A DNA stretch of 49,822 nucleotides, taken from positions 1 to 49,822 of the forward strand of contig JACMPC010000154.1 of assembly GCA_014377705.1 (NCBI GenBank), written 5' to 3'. The stretch's first letter is position 1; every line of letters begins with the position of its first letter. Below the pieces are notes generated by a model, which saw only the letters and a program-made list of their open reading frames with translations, did no database searches and was not told where the DNA came from. This document shows, piece by piece, positions 49,703-49,822 of this stretch. The position numbers and the translations under genes were made by a program. This DNA is from Dermatophilaceae bacterium (lineage in GTDB: Bacteria > Actinomycetota > Actinomycetes > Actinomycetales > Dermatophilaceae).

Positions 49703-49822
49703 TCAGGACGCCGGGTTTTCCTGGCGCATACGGTCGGCTGCGAAGAGGGCAGGCCAGGAGGTGACGCCGGGGCGGCGCTTGAGCAGGGCGCGGCGCCCTC
49801 GTTCCGTCATACCCCCCCAGAC
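49703..49822 (-). CDS. whiB4: WhiB-family regulator, 3' end only (WhiB4 position)
   Basis: Thirty-nine C-terminal residues are present before the window edge: VWGGMTERGRRALLKRRP then GVTSWPALFAADRM. The GVWGG turn followed by TERxRRALLxRRP is the DNA-binding end of WhiB proteins; the [4Fe-4S] cysteines lie outside the window. Its place after the two Get3-like ATPases matches M. tuberculosis Rv3681c (WhiB4), a redox sensor. Confidence 0.9.
   Translation of the reverse strand, partial: VWGGMTERGRRALLKRRPGVTSWPALFAADRMRQENPAS

Noticed and set aside
1-49822. CRISPR arrays, rRNA genes, complete insertion sequences
   Set aside because: No regularly spaced repeats, rRNA segments or transposase genes were seen anywhere in the window.

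Overview
This window is high-GC chromosomal DNA from an actinobacterium. The evidence is a WhiB-type regulator, a GlxR-type Crp, an actinobacterial Tad operon, a topoisomerase I with a lysine-rich tail in place of zinc fingers, and many genes whose start codon lies 5 to 8 bases after a TANNNT -10 box (probable leaderless mRNAs). Gene order from about 7.3 kb to the right edge follows the Mycobacterium tuberculosis block holB - topA - helicase - tad - (6S-like RNA) - acs - holin-like - ephE - marP - NUDIX - nth - crp - MBL - ridA - two Get3/ArsA ATPases - whiB4. The family is probably Intrasporangiaceae/Dermatophilaceae, but this is inference.

Left edge (1-5.5 kb): an accessory region. It carries a three-gene cassette with overlapping stop/start codons (tyrosine recombinase, XRE regulator, zinc-ribbon protein with a degenerate recombinase domain). 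Next comes a non-coding stretch with an 18-bp perfect inverted repeat, then an excisionase and integrase that are each interrupted by one in-frame stop codon. The integrase ends beside the 3' end of a tRNA-Thr(CGU) gene, the usual geometry of an integrated element. The element looks immobile.

5.6-15 kb: an exported S33 peptidase, holB and tmk, a tandem pair of complementary TipAS-like fragments, a ribbon-helix-helix protein with a 9-bp repeat, a beta-lactamase-fold serine hydrolase and topA. 14.9-22 kb: a DODA-type dioxygenase with an operator-overlapped promoter, a K+-independent H+-pyrophosphatase, a STAS anti-anti-sigma factor, an MrfA-like helicase and a LapA-like membrane protein.

22-28.1 kb: a compact Tad/Flp pilus operon on the minus strand (CpaE/Ssd-TadA-TadB-TadC-DUF4244-TadE-TadE/G-like). 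Upstream of it lies a structured intergenic region at the position of the mycobacterial MTS2823/Ms1 and streptomycete scr3559 6S-like RNAs, followed by a catalytically degenerate Fic-fold protein.

28.1-38.2 kb: an acetate/monocarboxylate block: LytS-type kinase, LytTR response regulator, small membrane subunit, SSS symporter, a relic of a second (ActP-like) symporter, SatP acetate channel, and acetyl-CoA synthetase, with an exported AMIN-like protein, a membrane protein and a GNAT enzyme between them. 38.2-49.8 kb: nhaA with a structured leader, holin-like protein, an alpha/beta hydrolase lacking its nucleophile, MarP protease, CoA-type NUDIX, endonuclease III, Crp, MBL hydrolase, a second NUDIX, RidA, a 51-aa DUF4177 protein, two Get3/ArsA-like ATPases and the 3' end of whiB4. 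Two copies of one palindromic intergenic element, with compensatory changes in stem and loop, follow crp and the second ATPase.
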